Below, piece by piece: positions 22,901-32,500 of a DNA stretch of 32,500 bases (its first letter is position 1; the number at the start of each line of letters is the position of its first letter). The translations under genes and the position numbers were made by a program. The notes under the pieces were generated by a model, which saw only the letters and a list, made by a program, of their open reading frames with translations, had not been told where the DNA came from and searched no databases. This DNA is from Halisarca cf. caerulea (taxonomy: Eukaryota; Porifera; Demospongiae; Chondrillida; Halisarcidae): positions 3,516,011-3,548,510 of the forward strand of contig CAUJGJ010000371.1 in assembly GCA_963170055.1 (NCBI GenBank), in the 5' to 3' direction.

Positions 22901-24084
22901 TTTGGGGTCTTAAAGTGTCTGTTGTAGAATTGGGTCCACTATTTAGTGGTAAGACATAGGGCTGTATGGTATAGCATATAAAATGCCCTCCCAAGGGCGT
23001 GTAGTGCCCTCGGGATCGAGAGTGCATTTTATGTGCCATACAGCCCGAGTGCCTATGCCTTAACCATTATAGCATCCGTTCGTGGACTCTGGACAGGTGT
23101 CCTTGACTTTCAGAAATTTGACGAAGCAATTTAAACGCTAAAAATCGAGTTTAAGAAGAGAATCGGCAGTATGATCGTTAACGAAGACTTTCTCTGCTAC
23201 GATACTAAGTTCGCTTCTTGCAATGGCCAAAATTGGCTTTGTTAAGGTTTGACTTAGGGAGCATTTCTTCGAAAAGCTATTCAAGGAATATTGCAGAGAG
23301 GTATTTGCATGAAATCAAAGATTTCAAAGTATAAATTCATGGAAAGTTGACCGCCCATGTTTTATACAGTATAAAATTGCTGTATAATCGTAATGTTACC
23401 ATGGTAACGGATACTATATATGTATAATATATGTCAACAAGATGACAAATGTTAAAGCTGTAGTGAATGTCTTGGTTATATTTGGATGAAAATTGCATGC
23501 TTGTTCCTCATTTCATCACCAAAGAGTCTTTTAGAGTACAAAAGTTCTTTGAGGTGCTCTGAAAATATTAAATCTACAAAATGAAGAATTTCGCAGGCCT
23601 GAAAGTTTTTACAATATAACAACAGTTTGAGTTTCCTGGGTCATAGGCGGCCCACAAGTTATTAAACTCAAGTCACTTGTTTCTTTTCAATTTTTTCTAG
23701 TGGCTCTTTGTCCTCTTTGTTCTCATTGGCCTGAACTGGTGGATGAAACCGCTCAACATTCGACCAAGAGATCCTTCTACAAGGTTTTGGAAATTCATTG
23801 GTTTCTTTGTTCAGCTGAACGCTGAACGTCCTGAAGGGTATCGCAGGAACCCCAAACAAATATCGTCTCATGTAGCCACAACTCCAACCCCCTCTCCTGT
23901 AGCAGAAAGAAAGGAGACTAATGTTGTTTTGTTATCTCCATCAGGAGTAAATGAGAAAGTACAGCAATCTTTGGTTACAAGTGATGCTGGTGATATTCCT
24001 GATGCATTGCTTTCAGCAGAGGATTCCATATATAGACACCCTGACACCCAAAAGCTCATAACTTCTGAAGAGCACTCACTCTAG
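16680..24084 (+). CDS. Sodium:neurotransmitter symporter family (SLC6/NSS) transporter, prokaryote-like
   Basis: Eleven exons (16680-16808, 18052-18347, 18431-18542, 18648-18849, 19406-19568, 19681-19809, 20069-20372, 20732-20833, 21310-21359, 21726-21858, 23701-24084) join in phase to 667 residues. TM1 carries the NSS signature GTGNIWRFP (residues 62-70), the unwound segment that binds substrate and Na+. Then come TM2 IPIIMIEYATGR, TM3 YYVVVVGWCLYYF, the extracellular-loop-to-TM6 region (FTPDWG, then LWRDAISQNAWDTG) and TM8 FFLALVLAGVSSLISQLEV. About 12-13 hydrophobic helices are visible. The N-tail (43 residues) is acidic and polar, and the 90-residue C-tail is rich in Ser/Thr/Pro, consistent with cytosolic ends. 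ATG 16680 has G at -3 and +4. The family performs Na+-coupled uptake of amino acids or amines; this substrate is unknown. The GNIWRFPR and GR.TRKSPVEAF wording looks closer to bacterial NSS than to classical animal SLC6, which is my recollection and not a search result. Confidence 0.9.
16809..18051. other. First intron of the SLC6 gene
   Basis: This 1.24-kb intron separates the soluble N-tail exon from the first membrane exon. It runs from GTAGAG to GTGCATAG. No coding exon is supported inside it; open frames at 16909-17139 and 17222-17467 show no recognisable protein and no matching splice phase. Bases 17755-17890 may be a short dispersed repeat (weak). Confidence 0.5.
19873..19982. repeat. 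(CA)n plus (GA)n microsatellite
   Basis: (CA)n with CG and CT interruptions, followed by GACACATACAGAGAGAGAGAG, in the SLC6 intron 19810-20068. Confidence 0.9.
20496..20664. repeat. 169-bp inverted-repeat element (family I), copy 1
   Basis: The ends are 21-bp inverted repeats with a single mismatch, beginning TACAGTGAATTCTC and ending GAGAATTCACTGTA. The interior shares ATCAATTTTGTGCATGAATT with copy 2 at 26347-26523. It lies in the SLC6 intron 20373-20731. Confidence 0.85.
21086..21253. repeat. 168-bp inverted-repeat element with TACAGTGAAA ends
   Basis: It begins TACAGTGAAACATCAA and ends AAGTTTTCACTGTA. It has about the same length and the same outer 8 bp as family I, but a different interior. 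It lies in the SLC6 intron 20834-21309. Confidence 0.7.
22086..22302. repeat. 217-bp fold-back element with perfect 23-bp termini
   Basis: The outermost 23 bp at each end are exact reverse complements (beginning TTAGGCATGTACATGGGGCT). Complementarity continues inward with mismatches through AAATTTGGACA, GTGGGTGCAGAGTG and ACATCCTGC, so nearly the whole element can fold into one hairpin. Confidence 0.88.
22305..22349. repeat. Short direct repeat next to the fold-back element
   Basis: The unit AGCTCTATGCCTGTCTAGCC occurs twice, separated by ATTTC, immediately right of the fold-back. Confidence 0.85.
22372..22560. repeat. Inverted-repeat element with TACAGTGGAACCTC start
   Basis: It begins TACAGTGGAACCTCTTTTAT and ends CGGCTTCACCGTA. 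Related text (AACAGACT...TTTGTCCAGAT, AACAAACTGTTTTT) recurs in a degraded copy at about 22790-22945. Confidence 0.65.
22951..23061. repeat. 111-bp fold-back element
   Basis: Ends AAGACATAGG and CCTATGCCTT are complementary. Inner arms GGGCTGTATGG...CATATAAAATGC and GCATTTTATGTGCCATACAGCCC continue the pairing, with GGGCG/CGCCC words in the loop. Confidence 0.75.
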
Positions 24085-24615
24085 TGTTGTACTCTTCGAT
24101 CATTGACATTGACAACAATTTATATTCTTATTGTGCATGGTATTGTTTTTCTACTAATTTAAAGGTTACAGTGTTACACAACTATGTACACGTTATAATT
24201 TTGTAGGAAGTAATTGTAAGAGTTACAGTATAATAATTATTATAAGGTTATTGTAATATTGTCTTTGACATGCATGTATACAATTAATATTGGATTAATT
24301 TTAAACGGTTTGCTAGGTCTGCATACGTGCAATTATAATGTGTGTGTATGTGTGTGTGCGTACATGTGCGTGTGTGTGTGTACGTGCATGAGTGCATGTG
24401 TGTGTATGTATATTATATATATGCATGCATATATACTGGCAAGCACGTACATACTTTTAGCGCATAATAATATTATAGCAATTTAATGTGATTTAACCTT
24501 GTGTTTTAAAGTATAACTGCATGCAGCTACATCAGTGGTCAATACAGATGCAGTATTTTACACAAAATTATGAAAGTGTGGGTTTTATGTTTCAATCATT
24601 ATAATTCAGATGGCC
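24085..24615. other. Convergent 3' intergenic region
   Basis: It lies between the stop codons of the plus-strand SLC6 gene and the minus-strand HIBCH gene, so it must contain both 3' UTRs. It includes a degenerate TG-rich stretch (24340-24410). I do not find a clear canonical AATAAA for the SLC6 gene. On the minus strand a CATAAA-like hexamer about 30 bp after the HIBCH stop is only a weak candidate. Confidence 0.5.
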
Positions 24616-32448
<7,833 letters not shown>

Positions 32449-32500
32449 CTGACAGAGAAACATAAACGACAAAGTAGACTAACTCTACAGATCTCAGCCA

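Larger units (their letters stand above)
21859..23700. other. Last intron of the SLC6 gene, filled with mobile-element debris
   Basis: This 1.84-kb intron precedes the final coding exon. It holds a fold-back element (22086-22302), a short direct repeat (22305-22349), an inverted-repeat element with TACAGTGG ends (22372-22560), a second fold-back (22951-23061), and about 600 bp of unassigned sequence (23062-23690). Confidence 0.6.

Overview
The window is nuclear DNA of an animal, most likely a demosponge. The genes are intron-rich with GT-AG splice sites, and codons follow the standard code. Non-coding DNA is A+T-rich and full of (CA)n, (TG)n and (TA)n tracts and short inverted-repeat elements. 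The leftmost gene has the architecture of the large beta-helix/multi-pass membrane protein families that I associate with sponges. The organism call is inference; no database search was run.

Four protein-coding genes were assembled by hand from splice sites and reading-frame phase. (1) Minus strand, 11587 leftward past the window edge: a secreted beta-helix ectodomain, then a Cys-rich neck, then a multi-pass membrane region (17 exons, 1079 residues seen, 3' end missing). (2) Plus strand, 11814-15983: an eight-exon, 374-residue YeeE/YedE-family sulphur (thiosulfate-type) transporter, a family best known from bacteria. (3) Plus strand, 16680-24084: an 11-exon, 667-residue sodium:neurotransmitter symporter (SLC6/NSS) whose motifs read as prokaryote-like. 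(4) Minus strand, 24616 to past the right edge: 3-hydroxyisobutyryl-CoA hydrolase (HIBCH), a mitochondrial valine-catabolism enzyme, lacking its first exons.

Genes 1 and 2 are head-to-head across a 226-bp intergenic stretch, which is probably a shared promoter. Genes 2 and 3 are head-to-tail, and genes 3 and 4 converge with 531 bp between stop codons. The same 12-mer (GTCACATGACTC) lies upstream of genes 1/2 and of gene 3. The genes are not an operon, but two neighbouring same-strand transporters of prokaryotic flavour are notable.

The remaining sequence is intron or repeat. It holds a dozen microsatellites, a ten-unit 32-bp minisatellite, several short inverted-repeat elements with TACAGTG-type ends, fold-back elements, and a decayed 3' fragment of a non-LTR retrotransposon carrying a restriction-like endonuclease (29943-30948, inside a HIBCH intron). 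No rRNA, tRNA or CRISPR array was recognised.
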